From the NCBI GenBank assembly GCA_002440825.1, contig DJVH01000009.1, positions 1 through 61,287 of the forward strand: a stretch of 61,287 nucleotides of DNA. Reading direction: 5' to 3'. Numbering within the stretch: the stretch's first letter is position 1; each line of letters begins with the position of its first letter. This document shows positions 8,806 to 16,790 of the stretch, piece after piece. The translations under genes and the position numbers were made by a program. This DNA is from Bacteriovoracaceae bacterium UBA6261. Lineage in GTDB: Bacteria; Bdellovibrionota; Bacteriovoracia; Bacteriovoracales; Bacteriovoracaceae. The notes under the pieces are model-generated. The model worked only from the letters and a program-made list of their open reading frames with translations, did no database searches and had not been told where the DNA came from.

Positions 8806-9543
8806 ATGGATGGTCACTCTCAAATTTATCTGCCGCGATTAAGTAAAATCAATAAAGGACTCATTATTGCTGTGTCGGCCATGTTTATTCTGGAAGTCGT
8901 TCTGGAAAAAGCGGGCATCACATTGGGATTAATGTTTGGTCTTTCCGCTGAGCAATTTTTTAGCGGACGAGTCTATTCACTGATCACTTATCCACTTTTA
9001 TCGAATTCAATCATTGAAGTTATTTTAAACTGCTTAATGCTGTGGTTGATGGGCTCTGAATTCGAAGAAAACTGGGGAGCGAAAAGATATTCGAAATTCC
9101 TTTTGACTGTTGTGATCGGTGGCGGGCTTTTATTTCTTGGCATCAATGCTCTTTTCTTCCGGGGACATGCTGTCTACAGCTTTCCGCTGACAGGATTGTC
9201 GGGCATCGTCAGTTCTCTCTGTGTGGCCTACGCTGTAATATTCCCTGACCGGGTGTTTTCGTTCATGATGGTCATTCCTGTTAAGGCCCGTTATTTCTGT
9301 TGGATCCTGGTCGCTATTTCGTTGTTTCAGGGCATTTCTGGTCCAATGTACGTTGGGACCTGGGGGCAATTGGGGGGAATCCTGGCGGCCTACTTGTTTA
9401 TGGTGGTCGTTTCTAACCGCAATTTTCAGCAGCTTTCACAGAAAGTGGGTCAGATGACGCAGTTAAAACGTTCCCGTAAGGGCAAAGCGAAGCTGACAAT
9501 TGTGAAAGATGACAATGATCGACCACCAAAGTATTGGCAATGA
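8806..9543 (+). CDS. Rhomboid-fold membrane protein, probably proteolytically inactive
   Basis: This 245-residue protein has six to seven membrane segments and the rhomboid layout: a TM2 Asn (LNCLMLWLMG, N75), the following acidic/Trp loop EFEENWGAKR, and a GLSG motif (130-133) with the usual catalytic Ser132. In TM6, where active rhomboids have His two residues before the conserved GG (AHxGG), the sequence reads GTWGQLGG, so the His is replaced by Gln188. A Ser/His dyad cannot form, so it is likely a pseudoprotease that binds rather than cleaves membrane clients. A basic cytosolic tail follows from about residue 210. The SD-like GAAGAAGG precedes the ATG. Confidence 0.75.
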   Translation: MDGHSQIYLPRLSKINKGLIIAVSAMFILEVVLEKAGITLGLMFGLSAEQFFSGRVYSLITYPLLSNSIIEVILNCLMLWLMGSEFEENWGAKRYSKFLLTVVIGGGLLFLGINALFFRGHAVYSFPLTGLSGIVSSLCVAYAVIFPDRVFSFMMVIPVKARYFCWILVAISLFQGISGPMYVGTWGQLGGILAAYLFMVVVSNRNFQQLSQKVGQMTQLKRSRKGKAKLTIVKDDNDRPPKYWQ

Positions 9544-9602
9544 CCGTCATTAGTGCTAAGGTGCTAATCTATTTAAAAAGTTTACTTCAATGAGGCATAC
9601 GG

Positions 9603-9773
9603 ATGAGACTAGCAAGAGCATTACAAGAAAAATTAATGGACGTTCGTTTAAGAGATAAACTTATCGCTGAAGGAAAAGTGACTAAAGAAGAAGTGAAGAA
9701 GTATCTTGAGAGCATGCCAGATGATACAAATAACGCTTCTTACACTGAAGAAAACAGTGGTGAAGAAGAATAG
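9603..9773 (+). CDS. Small conserved-looking helical protein (56 aa)
   Basis: The ATG at 9603 follows GAGG at a plausible distance, and the frame ends at TAG 9771-9773, just before a strong terminator. The 56-residue product is highly charged, starting MRLARALQEKLMDVRLRDKL and then a VTKEEVKKYLESMPDD helix. It has an acidic tail (EENSGEEE). The KVTKEEVKKYLE segment resembles a small helix-turn-helix or SPOR-like coil, but no family is claimed. Its own leader, RBS and terminator argue that it is a real monocistronic gene. Confidence 0.65.
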   Translation: MRLARALQEKLMDVRLRDKLIAEGKVTKEEVKKYLESMPDDTNNASYTEENSGEEE

Positions 9774-9797
9774 TTTCAAAAAAAAGATGAATAAGTT

Positions 9798-9827
9798 AAA
9801 GGCCTGCGTAAGCAGGCCTTTTTTTTT
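9798..9827 (+). terminator. Strong intrinsic terminator
   Basis: AAAGGCCTGC (9798-9807) and GCAGGCCTTT (9812-9821) form a 10-bp stem with a GTAA loop, followed by an uninterrupted T tract. It ends the 56-residue gene on the plus strand. Confidence 0.9.
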
Positions 9828-9972
9828 GCCCAATTTTTGAGGCAGTCAGCTTCTGAGTCCCTAAATTCCGCTCTATAGAAGCCGGAGGGTTACCCTCTCA
9901 AAGCGAAAAACTCAAGTCTTTTGCTCGGTTATTCGATAAGATTAATATGAAAGTCCATCCAGGGTATAGTTT

Positions 9973-12186
9973 ATGAAGAAATTGATCGCACCGTGTTTGC
10001 TGATTTACTCTTTTATTGGATCACTGGATGTTTCCGCCCAGGGGGTTATGCCTGTCCCGGTGGACGCATTTATCTATTCACCGTCGTGTAATCAGGGACA
10101 GCAATTAGATATCTTTAATGATCCTTTGCAGAGGGCCTTCACTTCCGATTTATCTTCTATTCTATGCAAGGATGAATCACTTTATTCCAATGCATTTGAA
10201 TTCGGCGCTAATTATCAACACGATCGTTCACGGTGTGATGAAATTTCTTTTTGCAGTTCGACGGTAAAGAATGAGGACGTAAAAGACGCTGAAATATTGG
10301 TCTCTCAAAATATTCCAACAGTCGTTCTGCTTTCAACTTTGACCAAGGCCATTGAAGAAAACAGAGAATACAACGTAGCTCTTTATCAGTATGAGCAAAA
10401 ACATAAAAGCAAACTTTGTACTGATGAGGCGATTGATTTTGACTGCGATCACAAAGTTCGACTGGCCCTCGCGGCCGTTCCTGATTCGTTAATTGATTTC
10501 CCCGAATTTGACCGGGCCCCGACATCAGCTGACAAACTTTTAAGCTTTATCCCGAACAAATTTTTTTCCAAAGAATCAGTGATGGTGAAATCTGAAGAGG
10601 AACTGAAAAAAGATTGCTCAAAAAAATTCAGTCTGCAAAAAGTCTGTACCAAGGCACGTGAAAGAATAAAAATTGTTAAAGAGTGCGACAGAGGAACTGT
10701 CGGGAAAAATTGTTTCGAAGAAGAACAAAGAGCTTGGGCAAGTTTAACCAACGATTTCAGAAATAATAATAAAGATCTTTATCTAGCAATTGAAAAGCAA
10801 CTTTGCCTTCCTCAGCGCGCAGTAAAAAGCACCTCTCAATCGGGATTGTTGACCAGAACCAGAAGAAGAAACCCTTATGTATTCAAGGCCGCTTCTCAAG
10901 ACAGATTAACATCTGGTCTATCGAGAACGACTCAGCTTATGGCAAGTGCCAAGATGAATGCAGAAAGTTCGACTGATTCAAAAACGCCGTCAGAAAAAGA
11001 TGTAAAGACTCAGGATGATTATAAATTTGGTGAAGGTTTAAGATCAGCTTCACAGGCCATTCCTCGACCCCAAGGAGGTGAGGACGTTATTCACGGTTTT
11101 GACAGCCAGGATTCATTGGCAGATTCTTTCGGTGAGAATCTTCACAAGGTTTCGGAAAATTTTAAATCACCATCTAATACCAATACCAATACAGTTTCTA
11201 ACTGGGATGTTATTGGGCGTGCCCGCGAGCTGGCCGAAGAGGAAAGAATCAAGGCCGAAGAACTAAAAAATAAAGTGAAAGAAGATGATAAATCTGTCGT
11301 CAAAGTAGAGGCCGATAAAAAACAGGATGAGGCCGATGCGCTTATCACTCAGATCAACGGGCTCAAAAGTAAGCTCGACGATATGACGGAAAAAATGGAA
11401 GAATTACAAGGTAAAAAAGAAAGTTCCGATTCCAAAGAGACAGCTGTTGAGCAATCATCGACAGAAAAAGAAATTCTTGAATTGAAAAAGCAGATTGCTG
11501 AACTTGAAGCTGATAAAAAAAGAAAAGAAGCAGAGGCAAAAGCGTTAAGAAGTGCTGAAGAAAACCGCCTGACTAAAGAGCGCGAAGAGAGAAGCCGCAA
11601 TTCTTTTACAGCTCCGGCAACGTTTGCTTCTACAACTCGTCAAACAAATGCTCAAACAGCTGAAGCTGCAGCTGCTGTAGAAAGCGAAAAAGCTTCCAGA
11701 AATCTGGCCGCTTCTTTCGGCGGAAACGAAGGCAGTCGTGGTCCTGCTTCAGTCGCTTCAGGGCCGGCCGTTTCAGGTTCGCAGGCGAATGTGCTGGTCC
11801 TAAAGGCCGTAGGCTCGCAGGCGACACCAGAATCCAATGTCGTTTATATGACGGCCAATGAACTGCAACGCTACCCTTATCGTCTGGGTGAGCAGGCTTC
11901 AACTGTTGAAATTGAAAAAATGCTTGAAGGAAACCAAGGCTCAACCATCATCATCGGCAACAGCGAGCAAATCGTTCCTGTTATGGAAAAAGGAAAAATT
12001 GTTCTCGATGAAAACGGAAAAATTAAATACAAACGCATTAAAATTTCGCTGGTAAAAAACGACAAAGAAAGAAAAATGCAGATTGAGAGAGAAATTTCTT
12101 CGGTCGCGGATTTAAAGAAGGAAGAGCAGAAGAAAAGAGATTTGATTCGCTATCAGGAAATGAAGAAAGCGCTGTTAGTGAAGTAA
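9973..12186 (+). CDS. Large secreted coiled-coil protein of unknown function
   Basis: This 737-residue protein has a signal peptide ending near VSAQG (about residue 23). The N-terminal 280 residues hold about a dozen Cys, several in close pairs (RCDEISFCSS, KLCTDEAIDFDCDHK, KDCSKKF, KNCFEE), suggesting a disulfide-linked periplasmic domain. After a low-complexity region comes a long charged coiled coil (about 415-545), an Ala/Ser-rich stretch (550-620), and a small C-terminal domain (630-725) with a MEGNQGSTIIIGNSEQIVPV-type beta segment. No known family is recognised. It is monocistronic, and its stop lies 6 bases from the converging FliL-like gene. A structural or adhesion role is possible but unproven. 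Confidence 0.7.
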   Translation: MKKLIAPCLLIYSFIGSLDVSAQGVMPVPVDAFIYSPSCNQGQQLDIFNDPLQRAFTSDLSSILCKDESLYSNAFEFGANYQHDRSRCDEISFCSSTVKNEDVKDAEILVSQNIPTVVLLSTLTKAIEENREYNVALYQYEQKHKSKLCTDEAIDFDCDHKVRLALAAVPDSLIDFPEFDRAPTSADKLLSFIPNKFFSKESVMVKSEEELKKDCSKKFSLQKVCTKARERIKIVKECDRGTVGKNCFEEEQRAWASLTNDFRNNNKDLYLAIEKQLCLPQRAVKSTSQSGLLTRTRRRNPYVFKAASQDRLTSGLSRTTQLMASAKMNAESSTDSKTPSEKDVKTQDDYKFGEGLRSASQAIPRPQGGEDVIHGFDSQDSLADSFGENLHKVSENFKSPSNTNTNTVSNWDVIGRARELAEEERIKAEELKNKVKEDDKSVVKVEADKKQDEADALITQINGLKSKLDDMTEKMEELQGKKESSDSKETAVEQSSTEKEILELKKQIAELEADKKRKEAEAKALRSAEENRLTKEREERSRNSFTAPATFASTTRQTNAQTAEAAAAVESEKASRNLAASFGGNEGSRGPASVASGPAVSGSQANVLVLKAVGSQATPESNVVYMTANELQRYPYRLGEQASTVEIEKMLEGNQGSTIIIGNSEQIVPVMEKGKIVLDENGKIKYKRIKISLVKNDKERKMQIEREISSVADLKKEEQKKRDLIRYQEMKKALLVK

Positions 12187-12192
12187 CATCAG

Positions 12193-12675
12193 CTATTGAA
12201 CAATATAGCGTGAAAAGAAAATCGACTTCACAACCGGTTTGCCGAGGGCCTTGTTAATTTCTTTTTTCATCCGGTCTTCGAGAAGAAGTTTTCCTGTGAG
12301 AGAGTTGAGTTCTTCAGCTCCCATTTTACTTGAGATATTGATGATTTTATCCTGAACAACCATGAGGTAGGTTTTGATAATGCCTGCGTCTTCCTGTTTA
12401 AAAAGAACCAGTGAAAGTTCAACTTCCAGATAGCGCATGCGCTGGTTTGCGTTTGGATCTTTAGGTACAAGACTGATCGTCATTTTATCAATCTTATAAA
12501 AGACTGGCATGGCCTTTGGATCGCCTTCCTTCAGGAAAGCATCGCGCTCTTTATTTTCATCGATAGGAGGGCGCTTGTAGACTTTCTCAGTGTAGTAAAA
12601 CAATCCGATCACAGCGACTGTGGTCAGGGTCATTACACCCAAAAGAATCATATCGAGCATTTTTTTGCCGGTCAT
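12193..12675 (-). CDS. fliL: FliL-like flagellar basal body-associated protein
   Basis: This 160-residue single-pass protein has a short cytosolic N-terminus, one membrane helix (about 10-28) and a periplasmic domain with the FliL/stomatin-like pattern: FYKIDKMTISLVP, RMRYLEVELSLVLF, VQDKIINISSKMGAEELNSLTGK, and a C-terminal strand ending VKSIFFSRYIVQ. FliL supports the stator units of the flagellar motor. It is not beside other flagellar genes here. It lies downstream of ald, separated by the heptamer repeat array, so the two need not be an operon. An isolated copy could be a paralogue serving another complex. Confidence 0.75.
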   Translation of the reverse strand: MTGKKMLDMILLGVMTLTTVAVIGLFYYTEKVYKRPPIDENKERDAFLKEGDPKAMPVFYKIDKMTISLVPKDPNANQRMRYLEVELSLVLFKQEDAGIIKTYLMVVQDKIINISSKMGAEELNSLTGKLLLEDRMKKEINKALGKPVVKSIFFSRYIVQ

Positions 12676-12736
12676 GTTGTGATTTTAACATGTTTGGGAA
12701 AAATAAAAAGAAAATGAAACTTGAGTATTTTGGACT

Positions 12737-12818
12737 GTTAACGGTTCACGGTTAACGATATCAGTTAACAGCTAACAGTTAACAGTTAACCGTTACTGCT
12801 AACGGTTAACTGTTCTCT
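12737..12818. repeat. Heptameric tandem repeat array (GTTAACN / ACAGTTA)
   Basis: About twelve 7-base units follow one another. GTTAAC begins at 12737, 12751, 12764, 12778, 12785 and 12805. Degenerate units GTTCAC (12744), GCTAAC (12771 and 12798), GTTACT (12792) and GTTCTC (12812) keep the same period. One position (12758) is decayed. GTTAAC is self-complementary, so the array can fold on either strand. It begins 12 bases beyond the ald stop codon and extends toward fliL. Confidence 0.85.
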
Positions 12819-12829
12819 GATTAAAAAAA

Positions 12830-13936
12830 CTAGAACGGAAGTTTTGTGTACGGAAGGCCAAGATCATTTGCCACTTGTTCGTAAGCAAGCGTGCCTTTGT
12901 AGATATTGATCCCTGGACGGAAAGTTTTATCTTTCTGAGCAGCTTCTTCAACACCCATGTTGGCAATCATGCGAGCGTATTTAAGCGTTACGTTTGTAAG
13001 AGCAAATGTTGATGTTCTTGCCACTGCACCTGGCATGTTTGCCACACAGTAGTGAACAACACCGTCTACGACGAAAGTTGGATTTTCGTGTGTCGTAGGT
13101 TTGCAAGTTTCGATACATCCACCCTGGTCAACAGCGATATCGACCACTACTGAACCTTTTTGCATTTTAGAGATCATGTCTCTTGTCACTAGGTGAGGAG
13201 CTTTCGCACCTGGAATAAGAACAGCACCGATAACCAGGTCTGATTCAAGAACAGCTTTTTCGATATTGTCTGGGTTTGAGTAAAGAGTCGTGATGTGTGA
13301 GCCGTATAAAGCATCTAGTTCAGCAAGACGTTTTGTTGAGATATCGATTGCTGTAACACTTGCCCCCATTCCCATGGCCATTTGAATCGCGTTTGTACCA
13401 GCGATACCAGCACCAAGAACAGTCACTTTACCACGACGAACACCTGGAACACCTCCAAGAAGAACGCCTTTACCACCTTTATCAAGTTGAAGGTAAGCAG
13501 CACCGATTTGAACTGACATACGGCCAGCAACTTCTGACATTGGAACAAGAAGTGGAAGTGAGCCATCTGCGTTTTGAATTGTTTCATAAGCGATTGCTGT
13601 ACATCCAGACTTCATCAAACCTTTTGTTTGTTCTGGATCTGGTGCAAGGTGAAGGTATGTGTAAAGAATGTGATGTGGTTTAAGCATCGCGATTTCTACG
13701 GCCTGAGGTTCTTTAACTTTAATAATCATTGTTGATTTTTCAAAAACTTCAGCTGCCGTATCGAGAATTTTAGCTCCTGCTTTTACATATTCTTCATCAG
13801 AAATACCGATGCCGTTACCAGCACTTTTCTGGATGTAGACAGTGTGTCCATCAGCGACTAGAGCGCGAACTCCACCTGGAACCATACCTACGCGGTTTTC
13901 ATTGTTTTTAATTTCCTTAGGAACTCCGATAATCAT
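12830..13936 (-). CDS. ald: Alanine dehydrogenase
   Basis: This 368-residue protein has the length and landmarks of NAD-dependent L-alanine dehydrogenase (reversible alanine deamination to pyruvate and ammonia). MIIGVPKEIKNNENRVGMVP is the family start. KVKEP supplies the substrate Lys, and YTYLHLAP plus ETIQNADGSLPLLVPMSEVAGRMS follow. The Rossmann domain carries VTVLGAGIAGTNAIQMAMGMGA, and VVVDIAVDQGGCIETCKPTTHENP is diagnostic. AAGGAGAGG precedes the ATG. It would let the cell burn alanine from degraded protein or peptidoglycan. Codon choice is uniform and A/T-ending, consistent with strong expression. Confidence 0.96.
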   Translation of the reverse strand: MIIGVPKEIKNNENRVGMVPGGVRALVADGHTVYIQKSAGNGIGISDEEYVKAGAKILDTAAEVFEKSTMIIKVKEPQAVEIAMLKPHHILYTYLHLAPDPEQTKGLMKSGCTAIAYETIQNADGSLPLLVPMSEVAGRMSVQIGAAYLQLDKGGKGVLLGGVPGVRRGKVTVLGAGIAGTNAIQMAMGMGASVTAIDISTKRLAELDALYGSHITTLYSNPDNIEKAVLESDLVIGAVLIPGAKAPHLVTRDMISKMQKGSVVVDIAVDQGGCIETCKPTTHENPTFVVDGVVHYCVANMPGAVARTSTFALTNVTLKYARMIANMGVEEAAQKDKTFRPGINIYKGTLAYEQVANDLGLPYTKLPF

Positions 13937-14037
13937 TTTATCCTCTCCTTAAAAAGGGTTGCATCAAAAAATTGGGCTTAAAAATATTCCTGAGAATCCC
14001 ACAAAATGAGGGAAAGTTGAAGGGGAAAAAAGAAGGG

Positions 14038-14526
14038 TTATATTTTCTTCAAAAGGTAGGCCTTGCCCCAGACGAAGCCTATGAGCAAAAAGGGCAAAAA
14101 ATAGAGGGCAAATTCCCATTTTGACGGACCTGGAGGCGTAACATCCACCTGAACCAGGACTTTTTCAGAGGTTCCATCTTTTTGTTTAACAGTAAACTCA
14201 GATTCCCAGGTTTCCTCAGTGTCAAAAACGACGACGGCCCTGAAGGGCAGCTGCCCCGCGGATTCGGCCAGTTTTTCGGCCACTCCAGTTATTTTATGGG
14301 ATTTGTCCCTGAGCGGATAAGACTCAACAGCGATGGATTCAATGACATCATTCACCGGTTTGAAATAGAGAGTGTAGGTGCCATTTCCAGTATCGGGATC
14401 TGCCCAGACTGAAACTGTAAAGCTTTTAAGGGCCTTATCCACCAGCACCGGAAACGCCGGCCCTTCATGCGCCAGGGAAAAAGAACTGAAAAACAAAAAG
14501 AAAACAATCAGTCCAGTAGTCTTCAT
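14038..14526 (-). CDS. Periplasmic membrane-anchored protein of the redox operon
   Basis: This 162-residue protein starts at the ATG at 14526, which gives ATGA overlap with the preceding gene and a clean signal peptide (MKTTGLIVFFLFFSSFSLA, then HEGPAFP). A longer upstream frame exists but would run inside the ferredoxin gene. The periplasmic part (22-135) is beta-rich (SFTVSVWADPDTGNGTYTLYF, FRAVVVFDTEETWESEFTV). A C-terminal helix (about 140-158) anchors it in the membrane with a basic tail. The family is not named with certainty. It resembles FixH/YtkA-like periplasmic domains of copper or respiratory assembly clusters. Last gene of the four-gene operon. Confidence 0.6.
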   Translation of the reverse strand: MKTTGLIVFFLFFSSFSLAHEGPAFPVLVDKALKSFTVSVWADPDTGNGTYTLYFKPVNDVIESIAVESYPLRDKSHKITGVAEKLAESAGQLPFRAVVVFDTEETWESEFTVKQKDGTSEKVLVQVDVTPPGPSKWEFALYFLPFLLIGFVWGKAYLLKKI

Positions 14527-15815
14527 GGCATGACTCCCACGAAAGTACTTCTCATCTGCATAGGCTGAAGAAGAATCCAGAAACAAAAAGCGGTGAGAGT
14601 TATGAAAAGAGCAAGAGAGTAATATTTCATAAGAGTCTTCTTTTGCTTTTTCCAGAGAAGAAAAAATGAAATGAGAGCGCCCAGAAAAAGCAGACCCATT
14701 TCAACCGGCACCGCCTGTGAAGGAGAAAGTCCCATCCATTTTGTTGAAAGATTTATTCCCAATAACGGAGTGAAGGCGAGAAGTCCTGTCAGAAAATGGA
14801 AACTGTAATGAGCACTCCAGAGTCCAACCCCCAGAGGAAGTAGAGCAACAATCGAGTCACTCGCACTTTGTTTCATAAGTTTTGCGGGAAAGTAAAAGAA
14901 AAGAAAAGGAAGAACAAGAGCAAAGAAGAGAAATGTGATCGCGATCAACAAGAGTTCATTCGGAAAAAAAGGATGAACAAAGGCGCGAAAATTTTGTGCT
15001 GGAGCCGTCATCATAAATGCATTGAGAAAGCCGAGAAAGAAAAAAGTTAAAATCGCAAATTGAAAATCTTTTCGTGTTTCAATCTTGCCGATACCAGAAC
15101 GATAAATCTCAGTTTCTAAAGTCTGCCCAGGCAAAACGCGGGACAGTTCAATATTGCCGGACGGACAAGCATCCACGCAATCCATGCAGAAAGTACAATC
15201 AAAATTTCCGGATTTTTTCGGAAGAAAAAGATTGAGTTCACAGCCGCGCCTTTCTTCGTTTCCTTTCAGACAATCTAAGGTCTTGCAGTCTGCACATATT
15301 GATTCTGATTTTATTTTCACTTCTCCGGGAGAAAGCGCTGAGGTAAGAAAATTAAAATGGCCGACAGGACAGACATATTTACAAAAGCTCGCCTGCTTGA
15401 ACAGTCCATCAATGATTAGAGCAGCAGCAAAAAATCCGGCCATAAGAAGAGCTGTTTGGTAAGGCGATGACCACAAAGCAAAAGCTTCGTAGAAAAAAAG
15501 TATGAGAGAAAAAAGTAGGATGGCCGTCCATTTATTGCGAAGTTTCTGCGGAAATAAAAACTTGGGAGAGACAAACAAACGAAGCAGGTCGCGGACAAAC
15601 ACAAACGGACAGGCAAAGCAGAACAGGTTGCCCAAAAGAAGAAGAGAAAAAATTAAAAGTCCTCTGTAATGAACCCAGACAAATTGAGTTGTGAGACTGG
15701 CCGGCGCAAATTGATTTCCCCAAAGCCCTTCCCCAACAAGAAAGACGGACAGAAGTAGCAAACTTATCTGCAGAAATCTTTTGAGAATAAAAAGGGGGCG
15801 AGGCCTTAACAACAT
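14523..15815 (-). CDS. NosR/NapH-like membrane polyferredoxin
   Basis: This 430-residue protein has about eight to ten membrane helices and cytosolic iron-sulfur motifs. FCKYVCPVGHFN (near residues 145-155) is the CxxxCP block of NosR/NapH/RdxA-type proteins. ICADCKTLDC with a later Cys follows, then a 4Fe-4S cluster CTFCMDCVDACPSGN (near 213-227). An earlier CFACPF pair lies in a membrane segment. Such proteins carry electrons between quinol or flavin and periplasmic reductases or assembly factors. It is 4 bases from the FixH/YtkA-like gene and overlaps the next by ATGA. The terminal enzyme it serves is not in the window. Confidence 0.8.
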   Translation of the reverse strand: MLLRPRPLFILKRFLQISLLLLSVFLVGEGLWGNQFAPASLTTQFVWVHYRGLLIFSLLLLGNLFCFACPFVFVRDLLRLFVSPKFLFPQKLRNKWTAILLFSLILFFYEAFALWSSPYQTALLMAGFFAAALIIDGLFKQASFCKYVCPVGHFNFLTSALSPGEVKIKSESICADCKTLDCLKGNEERRGCELNLFLPKKSGNFDCTFCMDCVDACPSGNIELSRVLPGQTLETEIYRSGIGKIETRKDFQFAILTFFFLGFLNAFMMTAPAQNFRAFVHPFFPNELLLIAITFLFFALVLPFLFFYFPAKLMKQSASDSIVALLPLGVGLWSAHYSFHFLTGLLAFTPLLGINLSTKWMGLSPSQAVPVEMGLLFLGALISFFLLWKKQKKTLMKYYSLALFITLTAFCFWILLQPMQMRSTFVGVMP

Positions 15816-15819
15816 TTTT

Positions 15820-16203
15820 TTACTGAGCCGTTTTAAAAAGAATCTCTTTTTTAACTGCTACGCCATTTTTAAGTTTAATCGTAAGAAAAACAATCCAGTC
15901 TCCGTGCATTGTCAGTAGAAATTGACTTGAGTAATCACCCTTGCCAAGATTATCAACCCTGGCGGTAACCGGTACCATTCCCGGATGAGACATATTCGCC
16001 ATGAGATCTATAGCTGCATCCTCTTCTGAAAGATGAAATCGAAACAATACTGGTTTCGAAAGATCAGTGATCACAACTGGAGACATGGTCCAGGTCAAGG
16101 TCAATGGAGTTTCCTCTGTCTTTTTCTGGCGGTAATGTTCTTTTAAAAAAAAGAGAATTCCTCCGGCCAGAATGAAAAGAACAAGTGCGAGCGTTTTTTT
16201 CAT
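15820..16203 (-). CDS. FixH/YtkA-like membrane-anchored protein
   Basis: This 127-residue protein has one N-terminal membrane helix (about 4-20) and an extracytoplasmic beta-sandwich. The pattern SKPVLFRFHLSEEDA, then MANMSHPGMVPVTARV and GDYSSQFLLTMHGDWIVFLTIKL is that of FixH/YtkA-like proteins, where the Met/His segment (M-S-H-P-G-M) is a possible copper contact. FixH relatives act in maturation of cbb3-type oxidases. The start overlaps the upstream stop by ATGA. Role inferred from family and neighbours only. Confidence 0.7.
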   Translation of the reverse strand: MKKTLALVLFILAGGILFFLKEHYRQKKTEETPLTLTWTMSPVVITDLSKPVLFRFHLSEEDAAIDLMANMSHPGMVPVTARVDNLGKGDYSSQFLLTMHGDWIVFLTIKLKNGVAVKKEILFKTAQ

Positions 16204-16769
16204 GCTGTCTTAACAGCGCACGGACATTGGTGTTGACTCATTTCATCTGTCGTCGGAAACAAATGATAATACATACCAATCACCATCGGAATAAAGACAA
16301 CAGTGTTGTAGAACAAATGAAGTTCCACTCTCGGAACGACCAGCTGTAATAAACTCACAGGCACAGGCGATCCAAAAAGATTTTTCTCAGTGAGGGCCTG
16401 CATTTGAAGAAGAAAATGTTCTATGTGATGCCAGAATTGCAAGGCCAGTGAAATATTCCACCATGTTTTGGATCGTCCATAAAAGCCGCTCTTTAGCATC
16501 CAGAGACCAGCGAGCATAAACAAGGCGTAAGCGTAGTGAAGTGATTCAGAACTGATGAGCCAAGGAAAAAACTGACCGAGAATTCCTCGTGATTCTGGAC
16601 GCGGCCATTTCATAACATAAATTTGGAAGGCCTGTACAAGATGCTCTCCCCAATGGGCGAGGACAATAACCATGTAAAGTCGAAGGGCCAGTTCATGCTT
16701 AGAAGTGTTTATAGAAGTCATGAATCGAGAGAAACGTGAAGTTGGTACTTCGCAAACTTGACCGGACAT
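16200..16769 (-). CDS. His-rich multi-pass membrane protein, first gene of redox operon
   Basis: This 189-residue protein has about five membrane segments with many His and Trp inside or next to them (VLAHWGEHLVQ, SLHYAYALFMLAG, FWHHIEHFLLQM, VELHLFYNTVVF, MYYHLFP). It has a C-terminal HQCPCAV tail with paired Cys. Intramembrane His suggests haem or metal binding, but no family is recognised. The ATG at 16769 has a good GAGGTGG ribosome site. The next ATG in frame lies 17 codons in. It heads the operon with the FixH/YtkA-like, ferredoxin and periplasmic genes, all overlapping or within 4 bases. Confidence 0.6.
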   Translation of the reverse strand: MSGQVCEVPTSRFSRFMTSINTSKHELALRLYMVIVLAHWGEHLVQAFQIYVMKWPRPESRGILGQFFPWLISSESLHYAYALFMLAGLWMLKSGFYGRSKTWWNISLALQFWHHIEHFLLQMQALTEKNLFGSPVPVSLLQLVVPRVELHLFYNTVVFIPMVIGMYYHLFPTTDEMSQHQCPCAVKTA

Positions 16770-16790
16770 GGCCCCACCTCTATATGAAAA

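Noticed and set aside
14527..14586. Upstream start for the periplasmic protein of the redox operon
   Set aside because: It lacks a signal peptide and lies within the ferredoxin gene; 14526 gives ATGA overlap and a clean signal.
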